This document shows, one piece after another, positions 12,863 through 26,139 of a stretch of 64,000 nucleotides of DNA. Both the position numbers and the translations under genes were made by a program. Each line of letters opens with the position of its first letter. Within the stretch, counting starts at the first letter, position 1. The stretch comes from Dipetalonema caudispina (lineage: Eukaryota > Nematoda > Chromadorea > Rhabditida > Onchocercidae): assembly GCA_013365325.1 (NCBI GenBank), contig JABVXV010000032.1:62001-126000 (forward strand). The letters run 5' to 3'. Under the pieces are notes generated by a model. That model ran no database searches. It was given only the letters and a program-made list of their open reading frames with translations, and was not told the origin of the DNA.

Positions 12863-15800
12863 CTAATAATCCCTCTTTAAATTCCTCTGCTGTTGCTGAA
12901 CATTCTGTCCTGGATAACGAACTCGGTGCAACTGTCCGGAACCATCTGAATTTACGACACGTCCTGACGCTTTGTTGCCACGTTTAAATGCCTGTCTTTC
13001 ACGATCAACTTCCAAGTCTTCTAGCCTGTGAAATTTCAGACTTCTTAAACCTTGGTGCAAAGTTTGTTTTAAATAAAGAAATATAAAAGATCACCTTTGT
13101 GTAAGAGCTAATTTTTGTTGAATGGCCATACGCAACAGGGAATTCAGTGTGCGTTTTTCATCTTCTGCTGCTCTCTGATTAGCGGCCATTTCATCAACCT
13201 ATAAAAAAAGTTCAGCAGAATTTCAAATTCGAAACAAGCAAACCTAGGGAACTATAACTTAAAGAAAATCCCACGGTCGACTGGAATCAAGCGTTAAGAA
13301 AAAGTGTCATACCTGTGCTTGAAGCTCTTCACAACGCGCTGTAAACATTGCCCGATGGGACGCAAAAGTTGCTGCATCTTCTTTAAATGCTTTTAATTCG
13401 CGTCTCAACCTCTCTAAAAGTTCGTGTGTCATTGCTTTCTCACTTTCATATTTTTCTTTCAATGAAGCTAGGGCTGATTCAGCAGTAAGCTTGTTCGATT
13501 TCAGCACCGTACGTAGTGTAGCGATTTGGTCCCTGCAACACATACTATTCCTTTATATTCCATCATCTACTTTGTATGCATTCAGTCTCTTATTTTCGAA
13601 GCACTATTAATTTAAAAATAACCTTTTGGTTGCCAACAAAGAACGCAGCTTCATGTTTTGTAAAGTCAGTTCCTGATGATCCTCATTTTCCACTCGTGTG
13701 TTTAGAGCGTTCTCTACTGTGCGTCGAACAATTTTTGAAAGTTCCGTAAGGCAGTCTGACACCCGAAATACATTACTTTCACCTGAAGTATTGAAAATTC
13801 CTGAGATTCCCTTTATTAATTATGCAAAAATTCTACTGGCGAAAAATGATACTTTCCGTGAAAGTTGTTGAAATGGCCTAAAAAATCCTCACCAGGAACA
13901 ATTCTTTCTCTAAAATCGCTTTCTGTTAATATATCATCCAGTCGGTCACAAACCAGCTCTTCATTCAGAAATTTCGCAAAAGATGGCGATATGAATTGAC
14001 GTTGCAAATTTAACATCAGACGTGGCGAACGACCACTTTCCGTTTCCGTTCCACTTTCAACACCTTCGTCTAAAATGCAAAAATACAAAGCAAAACAATT
14101 TGAGATTTAAATTTGTTTACTGTTGAAATTGATCTTTCCTCCTAATCATTCAACATCACATCAACTTAAATTATTTATGTGAAAAATTTTCAGGAAAAAA
14201 TGGGAAATTCCAACTAATCTTGTATGTATTCTTCACTTTCTGCATTTTCATTTGCATATTGCCTAAGTTTTTTCATTATTTCGGCCGCATTCTTGTCAGC
14301 TTCTAGTCCATGTGTGGAAACCAATTGGTGGTACAGGCGATACAGAAAATCAGCAACAGCAATCATTAAATCCTGAAATTACAAAAAAATTTTATGCTAG
14401 AAATTGACACTACGCTTTCCGTGACAAACAAGAAGAATAAAAAAGACATACCTGAGCGGAAGCCAGTTTTGCTTGATTTTCGCCTGCAACCATAATTGCA
14501 GTATGTAAATCCGCTTTGATGAGGTCATATTGTTTACCTCCAATACCTGTTTTGGATGCACTTTCAATGAGCTGCTCAATCTTTTTTAAAGCATCATCAC
14601 ATAGCTGTTTCAGTTGAGCATGATCTAAGTCTGAAATACGAGATATTTGTTTACGAGTAATCAAAACAGCAGATTCACTAGCATTATCATAGAAAAAACT
14701 TTCGTACTTTGAATGTTGCAACTAACCCGGAGTACTCATTACTTCAAGTTTCTTCAAAACAGGAATAACGTAACTGACATCCTTCTCCGTTTCCTTTAAC
14801 TTCAACGCAAGCTGATCATTTTTCGTTTCTAGCTCAGCCAGTCGCTCTGGCATATCACCATGTATTTCCGAGAACAGATCAACACCTTTTGGTGGCCTAC
14901 TCCTGCCGAATTCATTGGAATCCGCGATAAAAGATGATTCCAACTGCAAAATATAACTATATCGATTCTTCAAATTTAAATCTCAAGTACCGAAAACACA
15001 GTGCTCTTTCTGCATCTTGATTGCATAACGGTGAATCATAATAAATTTCAGTCAAAAGGATTCGAAAAAGACAACACACCTCTTTAAGTGCTTGTGAGTC
15101 ATCTTCATTATTGCTCTGCAACCCAAAAAGCATTGTATTCAGTTGCTGCAAATGTTCCGCATTTCGCATTAACTCCAGCTCCTTTTTATAAGCTAGTTTT
15201 TGATCACGTTCTTGTTGCACGTTTAATAAAGCATCTTCAAGCTAAAATAATGAAATTGTAATTCTCCTTAACTATAATATTACTTATAAATAAGCAATAA
15301 TACAAGTACTTTGTGTCAGAGAGTAGATCCAAATTTGAGTTTTGCAATCACATTATAAAGCTGATATCGAAAACGCGAAATTTGATAAATTTAAATTAAC
15401 CTTACTGAGCAGATTTAACTCAAAAATGCCATAAATTACTAAAAATAATTACGACAATCAATTTTTTCAGAAGCATTAAGCGAAAAAGATAAACCACGAG
15501 CTGGCAAATGAGATTACATAATTACAAATATTAACACTGCACCGAATAAGTGAATCAGAAAAATCTAAAGGTTTGTTACCGTTAATCTCCTTCATGTTTG
15601 GCTACAATAATACTATAATCGGGAAAACGCAGTGCATTAGAAGTGGCCCGAATCACCAGGTGATTCAGCTGAATGAAAGACAAAAATTAACCGTACATGT
15701 TTTTGGGCCACAATAGTCAACTTGTTGGCTTCCTCTTTGTCTGCCTGCAGTTGATCGTTTTCATCCATCAAACGTTTCACTTCCATTTTCACGGATTCAA

Positions 15801-17115
15801 ATTCTATTTGTGCACTGCGCAGATTTGACAACTAAAAAATCTCGTCAAAACAGAAAAGCAATATAGAAAGCTTGCACTACTGAACATCACAAACACAATG
15901 AACAATACAGAAACCTGTTTCTGAAGACTGATATTTTCCTCTTCCAATTCAGAATAATCATTTAGTAGCCTTTGTTCACGGTTTTTTAACTCTTTTAAAT
16001 CTTCCCTGAGTTGTCGCTTTTGTGTATCAAGATCAGATGCTACTTCCGAAGCATTTATATGCAAGGTCTGCAACCTATCCAGGTCAGTACGATACCTGTC
16101 CACTTCCTGAAAATATTCCATACGATCACTAGAAAAGTGTACGTTACAGATTATAAAGCAAACCCCAATCAGAGGTGACCGATGTAACCATCTAATAAAA
16201 TCAATAAAATTTCATCGTGTTATAGCATACAATCATCACAAAGTGTAGAATTTCGCAAACAACAAATTCCAACGACAATTAAAAAAACTTTACATGTTGA
16301 CAATTTTTCAAATCTGCTTCTAAGGCCGCAATTTTGGCTAAATATTCCTGCTCTCGATTCATCGTTTCTTCCAACAAACTTTCCTCATGATCGATGTCAG
16401 ACTTTGCAACTGATTTTTGTTGTGATTGAAACTGTGCCAATGCCTGAATATTTTCCTGTGAAAGAAATTACATCTATAACGAAACGAGGATATCCAATAT
16501 GTTCTGTTTTAAAAACCATGGATGCATCCACTTTACAGTGGATCACGAGCCCTTCTTGCAATTTAAAGACAGTGGCAATCGATGTCTTAAGTAGTTAATT
16601 GTAAATAAAACTTATCAATAAATGAATACTTGAATATGAACCGAAGTGATAAGTTCAGAAATGAATGGAAAATCCAGAAGCGGCAATAAACTCTGCTTAG
16701 AATGGAATCGGACACTAAAAGGCATAACCACTACATGATGCTAAAATGGATCTACTGAAAAGAATGAAACAAACAAAACGGTTCCGAAAGTCACCTTTTT
16801 TGTAGCTTCGGCTTCTGCTTTTGCAGTATCAAATTGTGTCTGCAACTGAGTAAGTTTGACTTCAAGCTGTTGCTTTTCATCTAAAACTTGTAACCCATAC
16901 TGGGCTGCCTAAAATAAAAAAGTTCAAAATTTAACGCAACAAAAAGTGAAAACGTAGTAATTTAAATCCACCGAAAAATAACTGAACAAAAGCAGTAATT
17001 ATAAGTTTAACTCTTCCGTAAAAGCATAAAAACAAACTTTGATTTTATCGGAAGAAGCTTCCTCGAGAGCATTCGCTAGTCGCGATACTTCCGCCTTAAG
17101 TTCGTCCAATTCCAT
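12863..17115 (-). CDS. bicd-1: Bicaudal-D dynein adaptor
   Basis: Coiled-coil adaptor linking dynein-dynactin to Rab6- or Egalitarian-type cargo. Fourteen exons from the 5' end: 17038-17115, 16795-16908, 16294-16455, 15915-16106, 15697-15831, 15080-15241, 14727-14943, 14452-14630, 14237-14372, 13893-14069, 13623-13782, 13313-13532, 13095-13198, 12863-13025. Phases agree and give 732 aa, near the family size. Family landmarks are [12 protein letters not shown] near the N-terminus, [18 protein letters not shown] in the first coiled coil, and in the C-terminal cargo-binding coil [19 protein letters not shown], then [17 protein letters not shown]. The first exon opens at an acceptor at 17148; the first ATG at 17115 is chosen, but the frame is open upstream (including TWWKVYL, like the EWLRAEV of other BICDs), so a further 5' exon is possible. 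The exon ending at 14237 uses a GTGAAG donor; reading on gives TAG at 14214-14216. Confidence 0.93.
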
Positions 17116-17148
17116 CAAATATACTTTCCACCAGGTCAATCCCAAATT

Positions 17149-20100
17149 CTAAAAGCATTGAAATGCGAGATTTAAAACAAATTAGGCCCAGTTTTTTCAC
17201 TATGCATTACGAACAAAAGCAATGAATATAAAAACGCTACTAATCATCCCTAACTTCTTTTATTTTCTCCTCTTGTTTAACGTACAACATCATTAAAAAT
17301 GTATTTGAATAATTAAAGGGTACATCGAAAAAACAAAATCTGGAAAAACTTTAACTTACACGAGAACTACTATAGGGTAATGAAAGAGAAACAAAAGTTA
17401 TAGAAGTGATAGATATAGCAACAAAAATTAACTAGTAAAAACTCTGTCGTCAGTTCTATTCATGGCAGAAAGATATATAATTGTGGAGGGCGACGAGTTG
17501 AGAGGACAAGATGAGCCCATTAAAATGAAGAGATTTACTCAGCCTCTTCCGGTATTTTGCTTGTAATTACAATAGAAGTATGATTAGGAAATTATGTGAG
17601 GTATTGTTCGCAACAAGTTTCGAACAGAAAACGCTACAGCTGTTACGTCTCCCAAGGATTTGTAAAGATCATTCGCTACAACCTATTGTTGAGGAAATAT
17701 TTCTATCTTATGGTATGATTAGATAAAACGATTCAACATCCAGCATCATAGAGTTCGTATATGATCTATTCTCTTCAAAGTTTTGAAATTGTGAAATGAG
17801 AAAAACTACGATATATTTACTGAGCTTCAGTGAACTCTGTAAGACTTTGCGCTTATTTAGAGCAACTCTTTTTACGGAACTGGCATAACTCATGTAGAAA
17901 GAACTGCTACAAAAAAAAACTAATTCTAGAAAACTGATTTAAACTAAAAACTATTTCAGAGCTTTCCATGTATTTCGTTCGGTTTTACAAATTTCATCCT
18001 AAATTCCAATTTTCCTTTTTGATATACCCTAATCTTGAGTGACTTTTAAAATTTGATAGTGTTCAAGAGGATGTATAATAGATGCATAGGAAAGCAGATG
18101 GCATAGCACTGGAACAAGTAACATTGAAGAAATACCTTTACTTGGTGTTTAAAAATTTTTTTTCAATTTTTTATTAAACTGTAGAAGTTTTAAAACGAGA
18201 TTTACATTCCTTCAAAAAAAGTGAGTAAAGATGACTACGCAGATGCCTTCTGACCAGTTATTGGTGAGGTTAAATAAAATAACACAGAATAATAATACAG
18301 TTTGCATACAAGTAATCAGTTAGCTTAGTCATATTGTTAACAGAAAGGAATAAGAAGTTTGATCAAAATGCAGTAGAGGAGGAAAGAGATGAAGTGTAGA
18401 AGGTGAAGAGCCGTCCGTCAAACATGATGAAGGATGACTGCGCGAAGAAGTAAGAGAGGAAAGAATAGACTGAAACATTTATCGGTGACAATGATTAAGC
18501 CTGAGCAGCAGCTGTTGCTCCACAAAATGGTAGCAGCACAATCACTAATTGCTGCTGATCAGCAAATAAATATACATAGCTTCTCTGCTGTTACTTTACG
18601 TTGAACCATGTATCAACGTATCAGCAATCTGAAATATGATACTGATCTTCATAATTTCTCTTCCACAAAAGAACATCCGGATAATGAAGTAATCCTATCC
18701 TACACTTCAGGATTACAGGTGACTTCCAAAACAACAAAAAAGTGATAATCGCAAATCTGACAATTCAGGAGCAAGTTTCGGTCGTGAAAACTTCATTTCC
18801 GAGTTACATGATTTCTCGCATAGCTTAGAGGAAATAAAGCAATTTTTTTTTTAATTTGTAGAAAAAAAAAACATACTCTATGGGGACAAGTGACGTAAAC
18901 ACTTCATTAACAAAAAGGTTACAACTTCAGAAGTACTCTAAAAAGTCTGGAAAATTTTATTAGAGATAGAAAGATAAGGTTTAAGACTAACGAATGATCT
19001 AAATAATCTCCAGTAGATATGATATGAACATCTTAACATTAATGATATAAAATATAAATCTAGATGAAAGAAAGATGTATTTCCTCTTGCATCTCTCGTA
19101 ATCAATAGTATAAACGGTAAGAGACAGTATAAAATTTGTCGCTTTAAATTAAATCATTAATGTAATTAAATTTCTGAAATTTGCATCATTATGATACTTA
19201 TGAAGAGAATTTGCACACAGCTTCGTTGAATTTCGAGAATATCTCAGTACTTCTATCCTGATCATATGCTACCTATTAGTATTAGTTACCAATTATTAGT
19301 GTCATATTAAAACCTAACGCTTCCAAAGGAAATCGAAAACTGGCGGCAATAAAGGAATGAAGTGAAAAGCTAACAGGCTGCATTCAAATGTCACATTTCT
19401 CATAACAAAGATCATCAAGAGTCATAAAAAGTGGGATAGAAAGGATGGAGCTCGAAGTGAAAATATATATATCCATTTCGTCCAAGAAAGCAAAATTACC
19501 ACACACAACATATACACATACCTACATACATACATACATACATACATACGCACACATACACACACACACACACACATATATATAAACATATATATATATA
19601 TATATTTATGCGACATTTATTATTCGCTATATGTGTTTGTGTATCAACGACCACTGCACACTATGCATTTTCATTATTAAGACATCGCTATGTCTATAAT
19701 AGTTACTCCCAAGATATACCGGATCTCAGGGTATTTGTATCTCTTTTCCATAGCTAACTTTTACCTGAGTACCAAATATAACATCTGTACAATTCCTGTA
19801 CACATATTTCCACTTGTACATCAAAATCTCAGGAAGCTAATATGAGATTCTAGTAGTCATTCCCTTAATGAACCGTGATGTATCGTATCATCATTCATGC
19901 TTGTCTAGTTTACCTAACATCGTAGTTCCATCCATCACTCCATATTACAATTAGCTGCCAGACTGTACAGTAACAACGCGCTGTATTATTTCCCGTATTG
20001 TGATTCACAGCGATCGGCGAAACATGCGACAGAGGAATCATTGCTGGGGGGATAGAACTCATGTCAGTCGAATCAGTCTCATTTTCCGCATCGAAAACAT

Positions 20101-21821
20101 TGCAAGATCCAATGATTAGGCTAAGCAGTATTATCTTGATAGATAGCTTCTGAAACCACCCAAACAAAATACCTGCTCAATTACCTGAATCAGTTCAAGC
20201 GCAAAATGTCACTGCACTTCTCTCTTTCTTTTCCAGAAAAATAAGCAGACAAAAGGAACTGAGGAAACCACGAAGCACACACACATATACATCTATAGCG
20301 TGCTGAAATGCGAAATTAAGTACTCCCGAAACTTACCCCGTTTTTGCAACAAAATTGGTAGTTTGACCCTATTGTTATGACTAAACATTACGGCCTCAAT
20401 AAAAGTTTAATGAAGCCTCGAAATTCGACGAAAATAAGGGATCAAAAGGTCCAAAAGCGTGTGAATTGATTTGTAGACGGTAAAGGAATGTATAATAATC
20501 ATGACAACAACGACGCGATGGTTGCAGAAATAATGATAATACAAAAGAGGTCAAAACTTGTTCGAGTACACCGCGACCAAACAAGAAATCCGGTTTAGAA
20601 ACGATCTGTGCCAACTAACCCAACAAATGGTAACGATGATGACGACTGTTAGGTGCATCTGCTTCAATACTATCGTCCTCTTCAGCAAGACACCCTTGCT
20701 CCTTTGCTGTTAGCGATCAGTGAGCAGTATTTCAATGAGGAATCTGTACAGCAGTAATTCACGATTCATTCTTCCCCAAAAGACTCCCTATGTCTTAGAT
20801 CGTAAATTTTTTAACCTCAAGGAATTAAGTGTATAATAGCATTCTACACAAACATTCATTTCTTCATCTTACACTGGAACGGAAATAGAAAACGAAAGAT
20901 AATAACTATATTCGAAAAGCATTTTCTACAGATTTAAAATAGCAGACAATAGGAGATAAAGCACAGGAATTTCTGTAATACTAGTTTCTGCTGTTCGGAA
21001 TACGACTAAAACTAAAACAACAAAATTCAAATTATTTCCCGGAACAAATCTGATTGCAGTTGCATGTCTAGCTGAATGGATTCAGGTAATGAAAGAACAA
21101 AACTTGAGCTGTGACAGAAATCAAGAGAAAAGCATACATATCCATGAAGACAGCGAACCATAAGAAAAGCAGAACCATTGTGTAAATTGACGAATTCTGG
21201 AGAAACTTCATCAGATGAAACATAATATAAATTAAATTCAGCGAAATCGGCAAAAGGACCGACAAATTGTTTACCTTTAGGAATGCAATACAGTTTACAG
21301 TGGGATACAGGGAAATACCATTACAAACACATCAGTTCAGCCAGCGCTAACATTTTGTTTTAGCAATTCGTAAATGGAGAAATGGTTTTCTAAACTTTGA
21401 AGTATACTGAAATTCCTGCAGCATTTGCATGCATCATCAATAAAGCCTTTCTGAAGCTCACCGATGTGACGAACTTTACGGAGTAAACAGATCTGGGTGT
21501 GACCTGACAATATACAATTTATTGCAAAGTGTACTGAACCCAGTACGACCCTACCTCTTTACATGTAATGAAACTTGTTTTGAATCCTGAACTTTTAAAT
21601 AACTGAAAATCAAGAGTATTTTGAAGGAACGTACTGCTACATTTTAATACTATTTCAACATAGAAATTAATCCATCGTCTTTCATAAACGATTTCAGAAA
21701 TCGTTTTTTTTTTTTTTTTTTTTTTAAAAAAAACTAATAAGAAAGCAATAAAATTATGAAGCTTCCGGAAAATATGGCTGATGCAAACGTAATCTATACA
21801 AATACGATACACCGCAAAATG

Positions 21822-21853
<32 letters not shown>

Positions 21854-22512
21854 TAACTACAGAGGCACAAACCTGACATACTTAAGGATAACAATAAAAC
21901 AGATAGGAAACCAAACAAAATTATAAAAACATTGAGCAACCAATACGTACAGAAATTCTCACACTATGGTTAAGCAAAAAGATAAAACAAATTTAAAATT
22001 TCAACATTTCTTCGTAGAACTGTTTGCATAAACCTCATACAGATGATAGTGATAACGCTCATAAGCCAAATCGACGACAAATAGTAGTATAGAAGAGCAA
22101 GAAGACTAGTGATAAAAATGATATGAAATAATTATTACTAAAAAATTTTATAATACAATCTGAATAATAATAAAAACCAAACGAAGTGTAAGAGTCATCG
22201 AAACCTTTACAACATAACCAGGGAAATTAAATAAAAAAGATTACGAATATTTCAAAAACTTCGACTGAATTATTTAAATCGAGAAACAGTATTTCTTAAA
22301 AATGACATTATATTTGCAAAGAAATGTTCCAGTTCATCCTGCAGTGCATATACATATCATTAAATTCTAATGGGAAGCAGTGAGAATAAGAATTCTCTAT
22401 AGAGCAAAAATTAACACAAACCCCCAAAGAAAATTACGAGAACAAAGATCAAGATTTCAGATCAATTTATTCTAATGAAAAGTGACAGTTTATAAATATA
22501 TATAATATATAT
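17149..22512. other. Gene-poor 5.4-kb stretch between bicd-1 and odr-8
   Basis: No conserved coding exon was found on either strand. The stretch contains the compound microsatellite at 19496-19610 and poly-T runs near 21706-21725 and 21822-21851. Short open frames are numerous, but the longest with a signal-peptide-like start (about 19910-20167, minus) lacks an ATG. It probably holds the bicd-1 promoter, possibly a 5' non-coding exon, and the odr-8 3' UTR. Confidence 0.5.
19496..19610. repeat. Compound microsatellite (CATA)n-(CA)n-(TA)n
   Basis: A run of CATA units at about 19521-19550 passes into CA repeats (19551-19575) and then TA repeats up to about 19605. The polymorphic-looking mix of units is typical of a slippage-prone locus. 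Confidence 0.9.
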
Positions 22513-25500
22513 TTAAAAGACATTTTGTGGCGGGATAGGTAACAGCAAATTATAGAAATATTCTTGTTTCCAGAAGCTCGGCATCTTCCAACCGCACCAA
22601 CCTTTCGTTATTACTGTATGTAAATCCTCGTCACCAGAATAATGAGGGTCCAAAACCAAAAACGATGATTCACCTGTTGATTCATTGAAATCGACGCCTA
22701 AAATCGTATGAGCCAACATTCCACCACCTAAAAAACTTTTAAATGTCAAATGCAATTTTCTTCGTTAAAAAAAAAAAAGAAAAAAAAGAAAAACAGACAA
22801 AAGGGTACGATCAAAGTAATGTAGCTAGGCTGCAAAAATCAGGTGACTCAACAGTTGATTGTTATCCAAGAATTTTGCATATTATTGTAAGTTCCATACT
22901 AAAATGATTATACGGAAACTTGATATTTAATTCATTATGGAAAATATTACTTCAAAAAAATATTTTTTACCAAATACTCTTGAAGCTTACCAATCATAAT
23001 GGGTGTGCCATATGTTTTAAAGTGAAGTGCTAACTGACGAATATTTGCGGTCACTTCTGCACCTGAATTTGTCGTAAGCACCCGTGATTCAATACCAGCC
23101 ATATTTTCCAAACAGTAACCAAGCTCTATGGATCCAATCCATTGTTGACTTCCCACAAACGTCGCATCTTTATCACCACAATCGTACAAACTCTCAAGTT
23201 TCAATCCCCTTTAAAATTCAGACCATACTCTGAATTTTAAAAACAGAGCAACGATCTACGGACTTCGTAAAATCGGATCAATATTGCACCTTCTATGAAG
23301 TTAGTGGTGGAATAAATTTTCCAATTTAGATATGTAAAAAAATAGTTACTTGTTGAATCTCACAATGTGTTGGAGTGGGTTTATCGATATAACCTTGAAG
23401 AACAAACCAAGACCATAATGTTTGGAAAGAACGATAAGCACATCCCCAGCCGCTGTCATCTATTCCGTCCTTTAAAGTACTGACGTTTAACAACAAAAGA
23501 AGTTAATAAAATTTTTAGACCACCATTTTATCTCAGATAATTTACCATCCCTGCCAAGATGAATTAAATTACCAACCAATCAAAAAACGAAGTGAGAATT
23601 TTACAAGCATATATTACCAGTTTCTACGATATTTTCTTTGATAAACCTATAAAAATATTAAGTTATAGAGAAGACTATTAAAGTAACTGCAAATCAACGT
23701 TGAATTTGGAAAAAACAGACCTGCATGTAATGGTGGTAGTTGTAGGAGCCACTAATAATATATATTTTTCCCTTTGGTTTATCTGTAAAAAATAACAATG
23801 TCTGAAGGAAAAAGCTGTAATTTCAATAATTTCCTGTTCATAGAGGAAGTGTAAAAAATCCAATCTCTGTCTTTTAACAACACAATCATCTGCTATAAAA
23901 AAAAAGAGAAAGCTTTTTAGTGCCCTTAAAAGTATACCGTAGCATACTGTAATGTGGAATAAAACTTGGCTTCAGGAATTGTGCCATTATTAAAAATGTA
24001 AAAACAAGTAATGCAAGTCACTCAGAAGAAAAGCAAACAGATACTTGAAAAAAATATGAAAAACTGGCAAAAAAAATTGATTCAACGGAACAAATCAAGA
24101 TGAAATCCTTACAAGATTTGATATGCAAATGAGGATTTTGTAATAATTTCTGCATTCCAGGATTAAACTGAAGAGATTGAGCAGACCTTAACATCGGTTT
24201 GTCAGGAGGAAGATTGAAAATACGGTGAAGTTTCGCTCGATAATTTCCTTAAAGTCAAAAAACTTTCAGGACAATATACCAAGTACTGATACGAAACTGA
24301 TGGATGCTCTTAAAATAAAGTTGAATGATTCTTCCCAAAATCATCTAACAAAACATACGCAACACCATGTCATCCTGGATACGAGGGTAAACCACCGATA
24401 ATAATCCATCGTTCATTGAAAATACACCGCATCTAATATTTATTAAACGCTGAAACAGTTTTTATAGGTTAATTCATTACAATTCTACGAATTTTAATCT
24501 CTCATACTTCACAAACTTTCCGAAATATATTGATGAAAGTGTTAGCTAGTACACGACTTAGTGACAAATAAAGCAACGCAGAGAAGTTTCTGTGAGAGTT
24601 GAAAACATAAGAACTATAATTCACTGATCCAAAACCAACTTCGGAACCAAAATTGATGAATTCACATAAACATCGTTCAGTGAGATATACTGTTCGTTTC
24701 AGAGCTCTTCGCAATAAGGTAAGAATTTCTGTTGGACCATCACCGGACTGCACCTCAGCCACCGAAGTTATATTGACTCTTACGTTGCAAAACACAGCAA
24801 GATCTACAACTAACTCTTGTCATCCTAACTGTAATCTAAAACTGTTTTAATTAGGAAATCTCACTGAAACAGGGTAGATCTACCAAAAGCTATTTTATGC
24901 TCGTGAAAATAGCATTTCGGTACTTTCCCTACATTGAAAGATGATACGTTTTTTTTTCTTTTTTTCAATTTATGAAGTGCAAATCACAAAACCTTTCCTA
25001 ATTTTTACAATTGGAACAAGTTTCGGTAAAGAGCCATCAGAATCTTTCTTGACTGGTATCAGTGGCGTAAAATCCACGAATTTCTGCAATAGTTTCCCTG
25101 AGCAGACAGATTCAAACAAAGCATCACAAATATCAAAAAACAGAATTTCGAAATTACGAGACTTTAAATAAGGCAGAAAACTTTGCAGCAAATAACATAC
25201 TCTTCCATTGGATAAACATCCACTTGTTTGTAGCATTTCTCCATTAAGTTGCTTCGTATCAATCACTTTACTTCCACCCAAGACAAAGCTATTATTCGAA
25301 AATACGAAACGCAAGGATTCAATATTATCCAGTTCAGCAAAAAAAGCGTTGCTTATTTCTTCAAGAAGATTCCCCTTCTTACTTATATTGATATTCACAT
25401 TTAACCACAGTGATGTTCGGACCAATAACCCATGATCAGAATTCGTAGTAGATGGTCTACAACATACACTGTTAAACATGATATCCCCCAATAATATCTC

Positions 25501-26139
25501 AAAATTTAACAAATCATAGTTTAACAATAAAGTAGTACCGTAAAGCAATCTCTTTATTCAATTTTATGATACTATCAATATCTCGAGCTTCGAGTGATGT
25601 TGTATCCGCAAAAAGTATCAGAAATCTTTCCGTATCTTCCCCAGATACAGCTAATGTATTCAAATCGAAAGGATACTCCATATTGACGAGAGATAAAGCG
25701 CCAAGAAAAGTGATATCTAAAAGTCGAAATTATGTAGTTTATTGTCCAACGGATCTTCTCACCACGTGATGCATTTCATACAGGGAAGCTATATGTGGAG
25801 ACTACCATATACAGCAAGTTTAGTATCTAGAATTACCAATAAATTCAAGACATTTTCGAATGATCATCAAGTTCTGAAACAACAGTCACTTATATCTCCC
25901 AGAAACCATCTCTATTCACGCCTACTACTGATTCTAACTTAACTTTATATTTTCGTGTTACACTTTTCAAACTTACTTGAAGGTAACGAACTTTCAATAA
26001 AGCGTATTAGATCCAATGTAGCATCAAAATCTGATAAACAACTAAACAAAACGTTAGTTATGTCCGTCAGTAAAACATTACCAAACAGGAGAGCAGCAAC
26101 GGTCCCATTCTCTCGATATCTACGGCTGTTGCTATAATT
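22513..26139 (-). CDS. odr-8: UFM1-specific protease 2 (start exon not found)
   Basis: Cysteine protease that processes UFM1 and removes it from targets at the ER; the C. elegans orthologue ODR-8 is needed for chemoreceptor maturation. Exons: 25977-26139, 25539-25716, 24993-25468, 24508-24803, 24359-24449, 24113-24247, 23721-23782, 23350-23469, 22991-23192, 22513-22727. All phases agree and give at least 645 aa, longer than human UFSP2. The catalytic Cys lies in [20 protein letters not shown] (exon 23350-23469), preceded by YNYHHYMQ; catalytic Asp and His are in LDPHYSG of the last exon, after [12 protein letters not shown]. Other landmarks are [13 protein letters not shown] and KGWCGWK. The N-terminal half ([11 protein letters not shown] and upstream) is less conserved. 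The exon ending at 26139 starts in phase 0 with no in-frame ATG before MEYPFDL, so at least one 5' exon must lie upstream in 26140-27891. Confidence 0.92.

Noticed and set aside
19910..20167. Minus-strand 85-codon frame with a signal-peptide-like start and Ser/Thr-rich body
   Set aside because: Its first codon is TTG, no ATG precedes the hydrophobic part, and no splice partner supplies one. Not listed as a gene.
20396..20614. Minus-strand 72-codon frame upstream of bicd-1
   Set aside because: It also begins with TTG, has no recognisable domain and no splice signals that connect it to bicd-1.
24970..25435. Plus-strand open frames opposite odr-8 exons
   Set aside because: Shadow frames of the conserved UFSP2 coding sequence on the minus strand.
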